Positions 15,068-15,153 of a stretch of DNA of 15,153 bases are shown here, in pieces. The stretch is from the NCBI GenBank assembly GCA_025357895.1, contig JANYLL010000170.1, forward strand, positions 1 to 15,153, given 5' to 3'. Below the pieces are notes generated by a model that worked only from the letters and a program-made list of their open reading frames with translations, was not told where the DNA came from and searched no databases. Both the position numbers and the translations under genes were made by a program. The stretch is from Ignavibacteriota bacterium. GTDB lineage: Bacteria > Bacteroidota > Ignavibacteria > Palsa-1295. Position 1 is the stretch's first letter. Each line of letters begins with the position of its first letter.

Positions 15068-15153
15068 ATGGCGGAAAAATCTTACGGACTTTTAAAGGGA
15101 AAGAAGGGCATTATTTTTGGTCCTTTGGATGAGTCGAGCATCGGCTGGCATAT
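15068..15153 (+). CDS. fabI: Enoyl-ACP reductase FabI, N-terminal fragment (runs off the window)
   Basis: Only 28 codons are visible. MAEKSYGLLKGKKGIIFG then PLDESSIGWH matches the start of FabI, the NADH-dependent enoyl-acyl-carrier-protein reductase that completes each cycle of fatty acid elongation. GLLKGKKGIIFG is the first strand of the Rossmann fold, and xSIxW is the family's cofactor-binding start. Most FabI proteins read GA or GV where this has GP. A GACATTTG at 15017-15024 is one base off the TAnnTTTG -7 consensus and could be its promoter; this is weak. The start is the first ATG and leaves the usual short N-terminus. Confidence 0.85.
   Translation, partial: MAEKSYGLLKGKKGIIFGPLDESSIGWH

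Overview
The window looks like chromosomal DNA from a free-living member of the Bacteroidota/Chlorobiota (FCB) group, most likely an Ignavibacteria- or Kapabacteria-like lineage. This rests on four things. Almost no gene has a Shine-Dalgarno sequence. A perfect Bacteroidota-type -7 box (TAnnTTTG) lies before one gene. The histidine kinase carries an AHQLGTPLSSL H-box. The secreted proteins resemble those common in this group (a YQGxL-type N-terminal module with a YadA-like head, and a cupredoxin/IgGFc-binding-like protein). The lineage is inferred from style and was not tested by search.

Layout. Positions 1-2554 hold two minus-strand genes for secreted surface proteins, separated by a good intrinsic terminator. 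The first is cut by the window edge and has a cupredoxin-like domain whose copper ligands appear to be lost. Positions 2555-3230 are a 676-base intergenic region between divergent gene sets. It holds a candidate structured small RNA that ends in a GNRA-loop terminator, followed by a perfect DnaA box (2937-2945) beside a very AT-rich tract. All genes to the left run leftward and all genes to the right run rightward, so the region is worth testing as a replication origin.

From 3231 to the end everything is on the plus strand. The order is: an orphan membrane histidine kinase; a hicB antitoxin followed by a frameshifted hicA toxin; a sugar-type ABC ATPase; then a tightly packed set of NYN-domain RNase, DinB-like protein, uvrA, a lipoprotein sugar-binding protein and era, with gaps of 2, 5, -4 and 10 bases. 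After era come a palindromic hairpin element and an AT-richer gene with degenerate YD-like repeats and its own promoter box. Last are a 76-residue two-helix membrane protein overlapping a DUF1015 gene, and the first 28 codons of fabI.

How the genes relate. The 6135-12276 block joins nucleic-acid housekeeping (NYN nuclease, UvrA, Era) with half of a carbohydrate importer. The ATPase at 4964 and the binding protein at 10098 probably serve ABC importers whose permeases are not in this window. The strongest observations for follow-up are the origin-like intergenic region, the candidate small RNA, the broken hicA and the ligand-less cupredoxin fused to an IgGFc-binding-like domain. I did not find a clearly new multi-gene system.
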